From Roseibium sp. Sym1 (lineage in GTDB: Bacteria; Pseudomonadota; Alphaproteobacteria; Rhizobiales; Stappiaceae): a DNA stretch of 64,000 nt. The stretch spans positions 5,244,501-5,308,500 of the forward strand of contig NZ_CP114786.1 in assembly GCF_027359675.1 (NCBI RefSeq), given 5' to 3'. Position 1 is the stretch's first letter; each line of letters starts with the position of its first letter. The notes beneath the pieces were generated by a model. It was not told where the DNA came from. It saw only the letters and a program-made list of their open reading frames with translations, and ran no database searches. The translations under genes and the position numbers were made by a program. Positions 36,524 through 45,151 of this stretch are shown piece after piece.

Positions 36524-37702
36524 ATGTCCAGTTCCGATTCACGGCCTGCTCAAAAGGCCGACACCAAACTTGCCCATGCAGGCCGCGACCCGCTGGCCTT
36601 TCACGGATTCGTCAATCCGCCAGTGGTTCACGCCTCGACTGTCCTCTATCCGGATACCGCCACCATGGTACCGGGCGGACAGACCTACTCCTATGCGCGG
36701 CGCGGCAACCCGACGACCAATTCCCTTGAGGATGCGATAACGGAGATCGAAGGCGCGGCGGGCTCCAAGATCGCGAATTCGGGCCTCAACGCCATAGCCC
36801 TCGCCATCCTGTCCTGCGTCAAGTCGGGCGACCACATCCTGATCACCGATACCGCCTATGGCCCGACCCGGCATTTTGCCGATACGGTTCTGCCGAATTT
36901 CAATATCGACGTGGAATATTACGACCCGAAGATCGGCGCCCGGATCAAGGACATGTTTCGCGAGGAGACCACAGCCGTCTTCACGGAAGCGCCGGGGTCA
37001 CTCACCTTCGAAATGCAGGACATTCCGGCGATCGCCTTGGCAGCCCACGAAATCGATGCCACGGTCCTCATGGACAACACCTGGGCTTCTCCGCTCTATT
37101 GCCAGCCACTCGCCCATGGCGTCGACCTGTCGATCCAGGCCGGCACAAAATACATCGTCGGGCATTCCGATGCCATGCTCGGCACGATTGCCGCCAGCGA
37201 AAGGGCCTGGAAAGGCCTGGACCGGCTCTACGGCGCCATGGGCTGTCACGCCGCCCCCGATGACGTGTATCTGGGCCTTCGCGGCCTCAGGACATTGTCC
37301 GTGAGACTGGAACGGCATCAGCGCAACACGCGGGCCGTTCTCGACTGGCTCAGCCAGCAACCGCTCATCTCCCGGATCCGCTACCCGGCGCTTGAGTCGG
37401 ATCCCGGCCATGCCCTTTGGAAAAGGGACTTTTCCGGAGCATCGGGACTGTGCGCTTTCGAGTTCGCGGACGGCACATCCAGGGAGCAAAGCCTTGCGTT
37501 CCTTGACGCCCTGAGACTGTTCGGACTGGGTTACTCCTGGGGTGGATTTGAGAGCCTGGCCATTCCGGTCAATCTCAACGGGATGCGCACGGTGACGGCG
37601 CCGCCCCAGGACGTTCAGTCGGTGCGCCTCCATATCGGCCTGGAAGACCCGGAGGACCTGATCAAGGATCTCGATCAGGCGCTGAACAAAACCTTCGCCT
37701 AG
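36524..37702 (+). CDS. metC: cystathionine beta-lyase
   Basis: A 392-residue Cys/Met-metabolism PLP enzyme. The PLP lysine lies in SIQAGTKYIVGHSD (near residue 211), with the upstream TYSYARRGNPT and NTWASP segments of the family. It cleaves cystathionine to homocysteine, pyruvate and ammonia in methionine synthesis. The start at 36524 (MSSSDSRP) is preferred over an ATG twelve codons upstream. Alternatives such as a gamma-lyase cannot be excluded from motifs alone, but the full pattern is MetC-like. Confidence 0.9.
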   Translation: MSSSDSRPAQKADTKLAHAGRDPLAFHGFVNPPVVHASTVLYPDTATMVPGGQTYSYARRGNPTTNSLEDAITEIEGAAGSKIANSGLNAIALAILSCVKSGDHILITDTAYGPTRHFADTVLPNFNIDVEYYDPKIGARIKDMFREETTAVFTEAPGSLTFEMQDIPAIALAAHEIDATVLMDNTWASPLYCQPLAHGVDLSIQAGTKYIVGHSDAMLGTIAASERAWKGLDRLYGAMGCHAAPDDVYLGLRGLRTLSVRLERHQRNTRAVLDWLSQQPLISRIRYPALESDPGHALWKRDFSGASGLCAFEFADGTSREQSLAFLDALRLFGLGYSWGGFESLAIPVNLNGMRTVTAPPQDVQSVRLHIGLEDPEDLIKDLDQALNKTFA

Positions 37703-37725
37703 AAATTCTCGGCGCGGCGACCGGC

Positions 37726-38040
37726 TCAGATGGCCGGGTCGTCGCGCTTTTCCTTGAAGATCAGCCAGATGTTTCTGAAATAGATCAGAAGGCCAAGCCC
37801 CTGCCCGGCGATGAAGACCGGATCCTGACGCTGGATCGCGTAGACCAGAAGCAGCGAGCCGCCGGCAATGGAGAAGAACCAGAAGGCCACCGGAACGATG
37901 GACTTGCCGACCCGCTCGGAGGCGATCCACTGGATTACGAAGCGCATCATGAACATGAACTGGGCGACGAACCCCAGGATGATCCAGAAATCGAATTGCT
38001 CGACAAAGACGGCGTGTAACCAGTTGAGAAGAGCGTCCAT
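37726..38040 (-). CDS. LAB_N domain protein (lipid A biosynthesis N-terminal domain)
   Basis: A 104-residue inner-membrane protein with three hydrophobic segments and the conserved QFMFMMRFVIQWIASERVGKS block of the LAB_N family, followed by FWFFSIAGG. Such small proteins usually accompany a DPM1-like glycosyltransferase. It is the last gene of the GT39-PAP2-GT2-LAB_N unit, 64 bases after GT2. It is likely a partner in loading a polyprenyl-phosphate sugar used in lipid A or LPS core modification. Confidence 0.88.
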   Translation of the reverse strand: MDALLNWLHAVFVEQFDFWIILGFVAQFMFMMRFVIQWIASERVGKSIVPVAFWFFSIAGGSLLLVYAIQRQDPVFIAGQGLGLLIYFRNIWLIFKEKRDDPAI

Positions 38041-38104
38041 AAAATTTGTCCGTTAAGTTTCGCGGGTCGAAAGCCCGTGTCGTGGTGTGTCTCTACGGCT
38101 GGGG

Positions 38105-38866
38105 TCAGGTCAGCGGCCGGACTTGCGGAACTTTCTTGCGCCGCCGGCGCAGCCACCACACGCCGAACAGATCGAGCACGCCGATCAGCGCACGGTCAAA
38201 GATGCCGTATTTGGAAGTTCCATGCCGGCGCTGGCGATCTTGCACGTCAATATGGGTGACGCCGAAACCCTCCCGGATCACAAGTGCGGGCAGGAACCGG
38301 TGCCAGCTGTCGAAATAGGGCAGTTGCAGAAAGACCTCCCTGCGCAGGGCCTTCAGTCCACAACCGCTGTCACGGGTGTTGTCACGCAGGATCGCACCGC
38401 GAAGCTTGTTGGCGAATTTCGAGGCATAGCGCTTCGCAAGACTTGCCTTGCGCCCGAGGCGCTGACCGGCAGCCAGCGCGACGGCGGGCCCCGCCGCTTC
38501 CAGCGCGTCGAGCAGTTCGGGAATGTAGGCAGGATTGTTCTCGCCATCGCCGTCGATGGTCGCGACCACGTCACCGCGCGCATGCTGAACGCCGGTGCGA
38601 ACCGCACAACTCTGGCCGCAGGAACGTTCGTGGCGCACGGGCCGCAGCCAGTCATGGGTGGCGGCGTAGTCCTGAAGAACAATGTCGGTGCCGTCGGAGG
38701 ACCCGTCATCGATGACAATAACCTCGAAACGCCGCCCGCTCAGGGCCGCCTCGATCTCGTCGAGAAGGATCGGAAGATTCTCTGCTTCGTCCTTAGCCGG
38801 GACAACAACAGTCACAGCAAGCGCTCCCTTGGCGGCTGCCAGCCCATCGAGAAAGCTCTGTGTCAT
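38105..38866 (-). CDS. glycosyltransferase family 2 (DPM1/ArnC-like)
   Basis: A 253-residue enzyme. VTVVVPAKDEAENLP begins the nucleotide-sugar domain, VIDDGSSDGT supports the base and sugar, and the DGD metal motif lies in ATIDGDGEN. It probably transfers a sugar from a nucleotide donor to polyprenyl phosphate, as RgtE, ArnC and Dpm1 do. The start at 38866 overlaps the PAP2 gene by 4 bases (ATGA). The GT39 enzyme upstream would then use the lipid-linked sugar. Confidence 0.9.
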   Translation of the reverse strand: MTQSFLDGLAAAKGALAVTVVVPAKDEAENLPILLDEIEAALSGRRFEVIVIDDGSSDGTDIVLQDYAATHDWLRPVRHERSCGQSCAVRTGVQHARGDVVATIDGDGENNPAYIPELLDALEAAGPAVALAAGQRLGRKASLAKRYASKFANKLRGAILRDNTRDSGCGLKALRREVFLQLPYFDSWHRFLPALVIREGFGVTHIDVQDRQRRHGTSKYGIFDRALIGVLDLFGVWWLRRRRKKVPQVRPLT

Positions 38867-39774
38867 GCGTTTGTCCGTTCTGTTTCGTCCAGCCGGGAAC
38901 TTACCGGGCTTACTCGGCCGCTGCCCCTTTGGCCACGCAGCACTTGCCAGACCGCACGCAGACAGGACAGCGCGGAGCGCTTGTTCATGTTGGGTACGAT
39001 CTTTCCTGCGGCGGACAGGTGAAAACCGATCCTGCGCCGCGCCAACGCACGGACCGTGAAGAATGTGAAGGTCATGCCCAGCAAGGTGCCCGCAATGACA
39101 TCGCTCGGATAATGTGCGCCCACCATCACCCGGCTGAAGGCCAGCCAAAAGGCGGCGACGACGATCAGCCAGCGGTAAGCGGGAAAGATGAAGGCAAGCG
39201 CTGTCGCCAGAGCCGCCACCGTGGTCGAGTGTCCAGAGGGAAAGCTCGTATAGGTCCCGTCAAAGGCCAGGAAGTCGAAGCGGACCGGGCCGACTTCCTC
39301 GTAGAGTTTCGGGCGCGCGCGCCCGAGCGACCACTTGAAGGCGATCGCCAGGAGCCCCGTGGCGGCAACCGAATAGAAGATGAAGGCCGCGTAGGTGAAG
39401 ACGGAACCGATCGCCATGCGCAGCCTGAAACTGTAGCGCCCCGCCTCCAGTGCAAGGAGCGCCAGGCAGGTCACGCCGGTCGAAATCAGGATCCAGTCAG
39501 CCTTGCCGATATCGGTAAAGGTGCGAAAGGCGGAGCGGTATTCCCCGGGAAGCGAACGCAGCCATGGGTAGGTCGGCACATCGAAGGCGACTACCGCGAT
39601 ACCGACCGTCAGCAGCAACACGGCGAGGATGTCCTGGGGCCGTTGCCCGGGCGGCAACGGATCACGATTCTGATCGGCCCGCGCGCCGCGACCTGAAAAC
39701 AAGATAACAGCGCGCCGAATATTCCCGCGCATGCGCGCCAGAATATGCCTGACCTGTTTACTGCTGCTCTGCAT
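38863..39774 (-). CDS. PAP2 family lipid phosphatase
   Basis: A 303-residue membrane phosphatase with the three PAP2 motifs: KWSLGRARP, PSGHS and SRVMVGAHYPSDV. It could be an LpxE-like lipid A phosphatase or recycle polyprenyl diphosphate in the periplasm. The start at 39774 (MQSSSKQ) overlaps the GT39 end by 17 bases. Its place in this operon favours lipid A or carrier-lipid dephosphorylation. Confidence 0.9.
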   Translation of the reverse strand: MQSSSKQVRHILARMRGNIRRAVILFSGRGARADQNRDPLPPGQRPQDILAVLLLTVGIAVVAFDVPTYPWLRSLPGEYRSAFRTFTDIGKADWILISTGVTCLALLALEAGRYSFRLRMAIGSVFTYAAFIFYSVAATGLLAIAFKWSLGRARPKLYEEVGPVRFDFLAFDGTYTSFPSGHSTTVAALATALAFIFPAYRWLIVVAAFWLAFSRVMVGAHYPSDVIAGTLLGMTFTFFTVRALARRRIGFHLSAAGKIVPNMNKRSALSCLRAVWQVLRGQRGSGRVSPVSSRLDETERTNA

Positions 39775-41590
39775 TGTCGTTTTCTGAGCCCGTGACCGAT
39801 TTGGCGTTCTGGTAGAGTTTGATCCTGACGTCGTCACCGCCGTTTATATTGAGGCCGTCTACCTCTTTTCGCGCCTCGGGCACAAGTCCAATCTCGGCGG
39901 CGGATGCTTCGAACGCCGCTTGTTCCCTGCTTTCTATGGCTGCTATCCGGCAGGATCCGGTGGCAGCGGAGGCCGGTTCAGCCAGGAATTCGGCAGCCGC
40001 TTTCGGCGACACGATGCGGGTATCCGTTCCCTCCAGGAAGATGAAACTCGGTTCGTGGAAGCCGGACGTGACCACCTGCCGGACACTCCGGTCGGCACAG
40101 CCCGGGATGGTGTCCAACGCCGCCACCAGGCGCGGGCTGACCCAAATGGGCGTCAGCGCGGGTCCGACAAAGCCCCACACGCCGACGGTGATGCAGATTG
40201 CGCTCATCGTGACAGCCGGGAGCGCATAAAGCGCCGGTCCGCGCAAAAGCCGGCTCGCGGCAGCAATCCCGAAAACAGCGCCGAGCCCGACGATGACGGC
40301 TCCGGGGGGAGATGGCCATACCCCGAGCAGGATCGGCCCCGCAAAGGCCGCCACGCCGAGGCCAATCGCGGGCAGCCCGGTCAGCACCGCCGCGACCCAC
40401 CTTAGCCATGGCCGCGTAAACGAGCCGGCTCCCTCGATCAGGGCGGCCGCGACGGGCAACGCCAGCGCCGGCAGGAGCGGCATCGTGTAGTGCGGAAGTT
40501 TGGTCGCCACGAGTTCAAAGACAACCCAGCTCGGCACGAACCAGGACGCGGCAAAAAGGACGAGCGGGCTCTTTCGTTCCTGCCAGACAAGCGGAACTGC
40601 AATCAGCACGAAGGCCGGCAGTGGCCAGAAAACACCGAGCATCGCTCCCAAATGAGTCAGCGGAGGAGCGCCGTGGCCCTCCTGACCCTGCCCGACCTTG
40701 CCCAGCAGATCCTTTCCGATCGCTTCGGTGAAGAAGGTGCCGTCGGTCGCGATCCAGATCGCCACGAACCAGGGCAGGACCAGGAGCACGAACCAGATCG
40801 CCCCAACCAAAGGAGATGCGGCCTTGAACCAGGCGAACTTGCGTGTGAACGCAAAAAGACCAAGCACGGTGAACCCGACAACCATCGGCCCGACCGGTCC
40901 CTTTATCAGGACACTCGCCGCCAGGGCCGTCCAGAAGATGAATGCCAGTCCCCACAAGCGCTTGCCCTGGTTCTTCAGCCAGATTCGCGCAAGCGCCCCT
41001 TGCGCAATGATGATGGTGGCAAGAAGCACGGCATCGGTCTTGGCCAGGCGCGCCTCGACCCCGACGATGATCGCCAGGGCGACAAAGCCCGAGGCGACCA
41101 GGGCACCTGCCGGCCCCATGAACGCCCGGGCCAGCCAGAAAGAGGCAAGCACGCTCAGGATGGCCCCGACAAGTGAGGGCAACCGGTATACCCAGAGCGG
41201 CGCGTCCGCGCCCTGCCCCGAGAGCTTCGCGGCGGCCGCCTGCAGCCAATAGATGCCGACCGGTTTCTTGTGCCGGGCCTGCTCCTGGAAGCGGATGTCG
41301 ACATAGTCCTGCGTTTCCAGCATCTGCTTGGTGGCCTGAGTGAAACGCGGCTCATCCCGGTCAAGGGGGGGGACCGTCCACTGGCCTGGAACAAACAGGA
41401 CAAGCGAAAGAAACAGCAGCAGAAACGGGGCCGTGATGTCATGACCGAAAACATGCAGCCAGACAGGCTTGCGCACGGAATTGCCTGTTCCGGACCCGTT
41501 GCCGGCCTGATGCTTGCCTGTTTCCTCTCCGGGGTCGGCCGCCTTGTGCTGAGGAGCCTGTCCAGTGTCCGCGTCGCTCTTGTCCGCCAT
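39758..41590 (-). CDS. glycosyltransferase family 39 (ArnT/RgtA-like)
   Basis: A 610-residue integral membrane enzyme with about a dozen hydrophobic segments. The catalytic Asp lies in the first outside loop, DRDEPRFTQAT, near residue 80. GT39/83 enzymes such as ArnT and the rhizobial Rgt proteins move a sugar from polyprenyl phosphate to lipid A or LPS core on the outer face of the inner membrane. The N-terminal 45 residues are a charged cytoplasmic extension. The start at 41590 gives MADKSD. It is the first gene of the operon. Confidence 0.9.
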   Translation of the reverse strand: MADKSDADTGQAPQHKAADPGEETGKHQAGNGSGTGNSVRKPVWLHVFGHDITAPFLLLFLSLVLFVPGQWTVPPLDRDEPRFTQATKQMLETQDYVDIRFQEQARHKKPVGIYWLQAAAAKLSGQGADAPLWVYRLPSLVGAILSVLASFWLARAFMGPAGALVASGFVALAIIVGVEARLAKTDAVLLATIIIAQGALARIWLKNQGKRLWGLAFIFWTALAASVLIKGPVGPMVVGFTVLGLFAFTRKFAWFKAASPLVGAIWFVLLVLPWFVAIWIATDGTFFTEAIGKDLLGKVGQGQEGHGAPPLTHLGAMLGVFWPLPAFVLIAVPLVWQERKSPLVLFAASWFVPSWVVFELVATKLPHYTMPLLPALALPVAAALIEGAGSFTRPWLRWVAAVLTGLPAIGLGVAAFAGPILLGVWPSPPGAVIVGLGAVFGIAAASRLLRGPALYALPAVTMSAICITVGVWGFVGPALTPIWVSPRLVAALDTIPGCADRSVRQVVTSGFHEPSFIFLEGTDTRIVSPKAAAEFLAEPASAATGSCRIAAIESREQAAFEASAAEIGLVPEARKEVDGLNINGGDDVRIKLYQNAKSVTGSENDNAEQQ

Positions 41591-41747
41591 CAAGTCCCGT
41601 GTCCAGTCTTTTCCAGAAGATCGGAAATCCCGCCTTTCAGGCATCTCCTACATGAGCTTTTCAAAAAGGGAAACCAGTGCTTGCCCTCCCTGCCCGCTGA
41701 GCTATCGTCCATCAACCTGAATCATTCTCGAGTCTGCAAGAGTTCTC

Positions 41748-42584
41748 ATGACCTTGATTGCCCACATGACCGATTTTCATTTGCGCCCGAGAGGCCTGCC
41801 CTGTTACCGCGTTTCCGACACCAACATGCTGGCCGAGCGCGCCATCCGGTCGCTGAAAGCGCTCGACACGGCACCTGACGCGCTCGTTGTCACGGGAGAC
41901 CTGACCGACAGGAGCGACCCGCGCGAATATGCGGTCGCCAGGCGCCTTCTGTCCGAGCTGGACATGCCTGTTTACATTCTCCCGGGCAACCATGACAGCA
42001 CGGATGACATGCGCCGTGAAATGACGGGCTTTCCCGGCCTGTCGGAAAACGCCGACGGCAAGATCTTCTATACAACCGAGGTCGGCGGTGTTCGCCTGAT
42101 TGTTCTGGATACCCATATGCCAGGCAAACCCTGCGGAGAACTCGGTGCAAACCAGCTTTCCTGGCTGGAAGCACGGTTGCGGGAAAACAACCAGCCAACA
42201 TTGATCGCCTTGCATCATCCGCCGGCCTTGACCGGAATCCGGCACATGGACGCGATCGGTCTCATCGATGCCCCGGCACTCGCGGAAGTGCTTGCCCCCC
42301 ACGCACATGTCGAACGGATCCTGTGCGGTCACCTGCACCGGCCGATCATCACCGCATTCGCCGGCAAGATCATGACACTTGCCCCCAGCACCGGTCATCA
42401 GGTCGTCCTCGACCTGAGGGAAGACGGTCCGGCGATGTTCAATTTCGAACCCGCCGCCTATTTCCTGCATTACCACAGTCCTGAGACCGGCGTTGTCTCG
42501 CACATGGCCTATGTGGAGGACTATCCAGGTCCCTATGATTTCTTCGCCGATGAGGGCGTCGTGTGGCCGGGAGATGAAGCCTGA
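41748..42584 (+). CDS. metallophosphoesterase (GpdQ/CpdA-like)
   Basis: A 278-residue binuclear metallophosphoesterase. All motifs are visible: MTDFHL (DxH), VVTGDLTD, LPGNHDS, ALHHPP and CGHLHRP. Relatives hydrolyse glycerophosphodiesters (GpdQ) or cyclic AMP (CpdA/Icc). The substrate cannot be fixed from sequence. A putative nucleotidyl cyclase occurs elsewhere in the window (53791-54645), but nothing links them. The stop overlaps the next start by one base. Confidence 0.9.
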   Translation: MTLIAHMTDFHLRPRGLPCYRVSDTNMLAERAIRSLKALDTAPDALVVTGDLTDRSDPREYAVARRLLSELDMPVYILPGNHDSTDDMRREMTGFPGLSENADGKIFYTTEVGGVRLIVLDTHMPGKPCGELGANQLSWLEARLRENNQPTLIALHHPPALTGIRHMDAIGLIDAPALAEVLAPHAHVERILCGHLHRPIITAFAGKIMTLAPSTGHQVVLDLREDGPAMFNFEPAAYFLHYHSPETGVVSHMAYVEDYPGPYDFFADEGVVWPGDEA

Positions 42585-43132
42585 TGCTGGCGGCAATCCC
42601 TTCAAGAAAACTGGCCCTGAGTCTCTTGATGGCCTTGTTGGCCACCCTGACCGCGGCCTGCAGCGTCGTGCCGGGCGGCGGCGATCTTGAGGACAAGACG
42701 GTCCTGACAAACCAGCCCGTCGATCAGTCGGCAATGCTGTCGATGCTGAACAGTTACCGACAGCAAAACGGCCTGCCTCCGCTCCGCCACGACCCGGAAC
42801 TCGATGCCGTTTCGCAAAAGATGGCGCGCCATATTGCCGAACGCGACAGCATGCAGACATGGGCGCACAGCGCTTTCGGTCTGTCACAGCGCCTCGACAA
42901 GGCCGGATATGCAAACTACGCGGCGGCTGAAAATCTGGGCGCTGGCTACGCAGACCTTTCGGCGGCGTTCCGCGGCTGGCAGGGGTCGGAAGGGCACAAC
43001 AAGAACCTGCTCAATCCCTATGTCACCAGCGTCGGGATTGCGCGTACAAACAGGAACACGGGCAAGTGGCGGAACTTCTGGGTGATGACACTTGCACGTC
43101 CCTTCGCTGACGGACGCCCAACCCTCCGGTGA
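42584..43132 (+). CDS. CAP-domain (SCP/PR1) lipoprotein
   Basis: A 182-residue protein. A lipoprotein signal ends in LTAAC (Cys near residue 26). The mature part is a CAP domain: LLNSYRQQNGLPPLRHDPEL-like MLNSYRQQNGLPPL, HIAERDSMQTWAHS, AAENLGAG, and WQGSEGHNKNLLNP. Bacterial CAP proteins are extracytoplasmic and mostly of unknown function. It is coupled to the phosphoesterase gene (TGATG) and converges on the YcaO gene. Confidence 0.88.
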   Translation: MLAAIPSRKLALSLLMALLATLTAACSVVPGGGDLEDKTVLTNQPVDQSAMLSMLNSYRQQNGLPPLRHDPELDAVSQKMARHIAERDSMQTWAHSAFGLSQRLDKAGYANYAAAENLGAGYADLSAAFRGWQGSEGHNKNLLNPYVTSVGIARTNRNTGKWRNFWVMTLARPFADGRPTLR

Positions 43133-43141
43133 GAGGGGTCT

Positions 43142-44527
43142 TCAAAACGGGAACGGGCGGGCCGCAAACTCGGCCTCGCTCGCCTGTTGTCCGCGCAAGC
43201 CCCGCTCGACAACGCCTTCATAAAGGCGCCTCTTGCCGAAACGCGGCTCCCAGGTGCACAGGTCCGGCGACAGGAGCTTGACGCAGGGAATGGCCAGGTC
43301 CGGGCGCGTGGCCTCGAATTCCCAAATCGTCAGTCCCCGATCCTCGATAAACTGCATCAGTTGTTCGTAGCCGTAGGCTCGTGCAGCATCGGCCGATACC
43401 GCATCGGGTGCCGTCCCAAGCGGCAGGTCCTCCAGGATGGATCCCGTGCGCGCATACGCCAGCTGGCTTGGCACGCGTGCGCCCGTCCTGTTCGAAGGAT
43501 ACGCCTTTTCCATCAATTCGAGCGCATTTTCCGATTGCAGGAGCTCATGGAGCGCCCCCTTGCATGCGGCTGCGAGGTCCCAGCCGGCGGACGAACCAAA
43601 AGCACACCGGTAACCGGCACCGTCATGTGAGACTGCCATTGCAACCTGAACCGGGAGATCTGTGGACAGCAGAAACACGCCCCAGCACCGGATTTGCGCA
43701 TTCAGGTAGTCCGTCAACGGGGCCGGAAGAACGTCACGCAACATTTCACGCTTCAAACAAGTTATCCCCAGGCGGTTGTACCACGCCTGCGCGACCGCAT
43801 CGCGTTCGGCCAGCTCCAGGAGGGCGCGCTCGCGGGCCCCTCCCAAGGTGGGCCAGACTGCGCTGCCGACGCTTGATGCAAAGGTTAAAGCACCGTCGGT
43901 AGCCAGTTCGCTTTCCTGAAACAAAACCCCAAAACTCGGGAACTGCACCTGGTGTCCATTGACCAGGTTTCGCAACCCGATCCGACGATCCGAAAGTGAC
44001 TGCCAACCGGTCATTCCGTCGGGGCGCGCGCCAATCTTCGCGGTCAGGGTTCCGGCCATCTTCGCAGCCTGTGCTGCACTCAGCCCCATCAATTCCGGAA
44101 AATCTACTTCCGGTTGCTCATTCCTATCGACAAAAATTCTCGGATCACCGACACCCAGACTACAAAGACTTAGCCGTTCCGCCAACTCCCCAAGACAACT
44201 TAGAGCTGCATTTTTTTCAAAATCGCCCTGCCCGCCGGCGGGTATCGGCCCTGTCAAAGGTGCTGATGAAGATGCCGCAGTATCCCTGTCTTTCAACAGG
44301 CCGGTACAAAATCTGACCGGACAGGCGTCCCGTACCATCGGCACCAGCCTGACCTGGTACCGTTCCAGCAGGGGCACAAAAAGGCGCAAACCTTCATCGG
44401 TCACGCGCAATTCGGGAACGGCGCCACCACGCTCCGACCGCAGCAGTCCGGCACGTGCAAGATCCGACAGGATGTCGGATCCCAACCCCGCCAGTTCAAC
44501 AGGCACCTCAATCCGCCCTCGCTCCAT
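43142..44527 (-). CDS. YcaO-like protein, candidate RiPP modification enzyme
   Basis: A 461-residue YcaO-superfamily protein. About 75 N-terminal residues look like a winged helix (LSDLARAGLLRSERGGAVPELRV read as a beta-wing), possibly for leader binding. The first ATP-site block is GGQGDFEKNAALSCLGELAERLS; its Glu residues are kept, but the usual GKG is GQG. The second block, ALLELAERDAVAQAW, has the paired Glu residues. The C terminus ends RPFPF, like the Pro-rich tails of azoline-forming YcaO cyclodehydratases. YcaO enzymes activate peptide amides with ATP to form azolines, thioamides or amidines. The gene is divergent from two genes for NHLP-like leader proteins, which are the likely substrates. 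No E1-like or TfuA partner is adjacent. Confidence 0.85.
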   Translation of the reverse strand: MERGRIEVPVELAGLGSDILSDLARAGLLRSERGGAVPELRVTDEGLRLFVPLLERYQVRLVPMVRDACPVRFCTGLLKDRDTAASSSAPLTGPIPAGGQGDFEKNAALSCLGELAERLSLCSLGVGDPRIFVDRNEQPEVDFPELMGLSAAQAAKMAGTLTAKIGARPDGMTGWQSLSDRRIGLRNLVNGHQVQFPSFGVLFQESELATDGALTFASSVGSAVWPTLGGARERALLELAERDAVAQAWYNRLGITCLKREMLRDVLPAPLTDYLNAQIRCWGVFLLSTDLPVQVAMAVSHDGAGYRCAFGSSAGWDLAAACKGALHELLQSENALELMEKAYPSNRTGARVPSQLAYARTGSILEDLPLGTAPDAVSADAARAYGYEQLMQFIEDRGLTIWEFEATRPDLAIPCVKLLSPDLCTWEPRFGKRRLYEGVVERGLRGQQASEAEFAARPFPF

Positions 44528-44786
44528 GCTCCCCTCTCGGCGCGCCTACCTTCAGTAACGGCAAAGTACTTTGCCTCACCCTGCAATTGCACCCCTTGTA
44601 GATTATTGAAACTACTATTGAGGCACCGTCACAATTCATTCTACATTCATTTCGAAAGCAGTCGAACAGTAGTAAATAACATTCATAGATTAATTTTTAC
44701 TAAAGTTTGACTCAATTCAATTTTGCCGAGTGACCATCCAACCACCAGGCAAGAAACCGCGCAACTTTGACTTCAGGAGGCTCATC
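44528..44786. promoter_or_regulatory. A/T-rich divergent control region of RiPP locus
   Basis: A 259-base region between the ycaO start and the first precursor start, much richer in A/T than its flanks. It holds the perfect 16-base palindrome GGCAAAGTACTTTGCC at 44560-44575 and a TATTGA direct repeat at 44604-44609 and 44616-44621. Both divergent promoters must lie here. The SARP-type regulator encoded nearby is the natural candidate to bind it. Confidence 0.55.
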
Positions 44787-45077
44787 ATGCACGCAATAAC
44801 AACTTCCAAAACAGAACTTGAACTCGGTGCGACACTTGGCGCCATGATCCAGAACACCGAAACCCGTGCCCGGCTGGTTGAGAATTCGACCGAAGTTCTG
44901 GCGCAGATCGGCGCACAAAGCGATCTGACCCTCCTCGCGGATACCGCGGATCTGGTTCACCTCGTGATCCCTGCCGAAATCGATGCTGCCCGCGTTGCCG
45001 CCGGTGACGAGAGCTACTTCGAAGAACTCGGCAAGGCGGCTCTGGGCAGCTGCATGTACGAAGAAATGCCCGACTGA
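44787..45077 (+). CDS. NHLP-like RiPP precursor candidate 1
   Basis: A 96-residue protein behind a perfect AGGAGG site with 6-base spacing, which suggests high expression. Its middle resembles the nitrile-hydratase-alpha-derived leader (NHLP): TETRARLVENSTEVLAQIGA, followed by LTLLADTADLVHLVIP, close to the family's edt-dtvhlvlP pattern. The tail ELGKAALGSCMYEEMPD is a candidate core with one Cys, one Ser and one Tyr. It is aligned over its length with the second protein at 45152. The core is poor in Cys/Ser/Thr for a typical azole peptide, so the product may be unusual or the protein may have another role. Confidence 0.72.
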   Translation: MHAITTSKTELELGATLGAMIQNTETRARLVENSTEVLAQIGAQSDLTLLADTADLVHLVIPAEIDAARVAAGDESYFEELGKAALGSCMYEEMPD

Positions 45078-45091
45078 GCCTTGCTTTCGCA

Positions 45092-45127
45092 CCGCCCGGA
45101 CACCCGAGTCTCTCGGTGCCCGGGCGG
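45092..45127 (+). terminator. intercistronic hairpin between the two precursor genes
   Basis: CCGCCCGG (45092-45099) pairs with CCGGGCGG (45120-45127), and the inner part (ACCCGAG with CTCGGTG) extends the stem. No U-run follows, so it is more likely an mRNA-protecting or attenuating element that sets the ratio of the two proteins. Confidence 0.55.
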
Positions 45128-45151
45128 TTCGCGTTGAACCAGGAGGAAATG

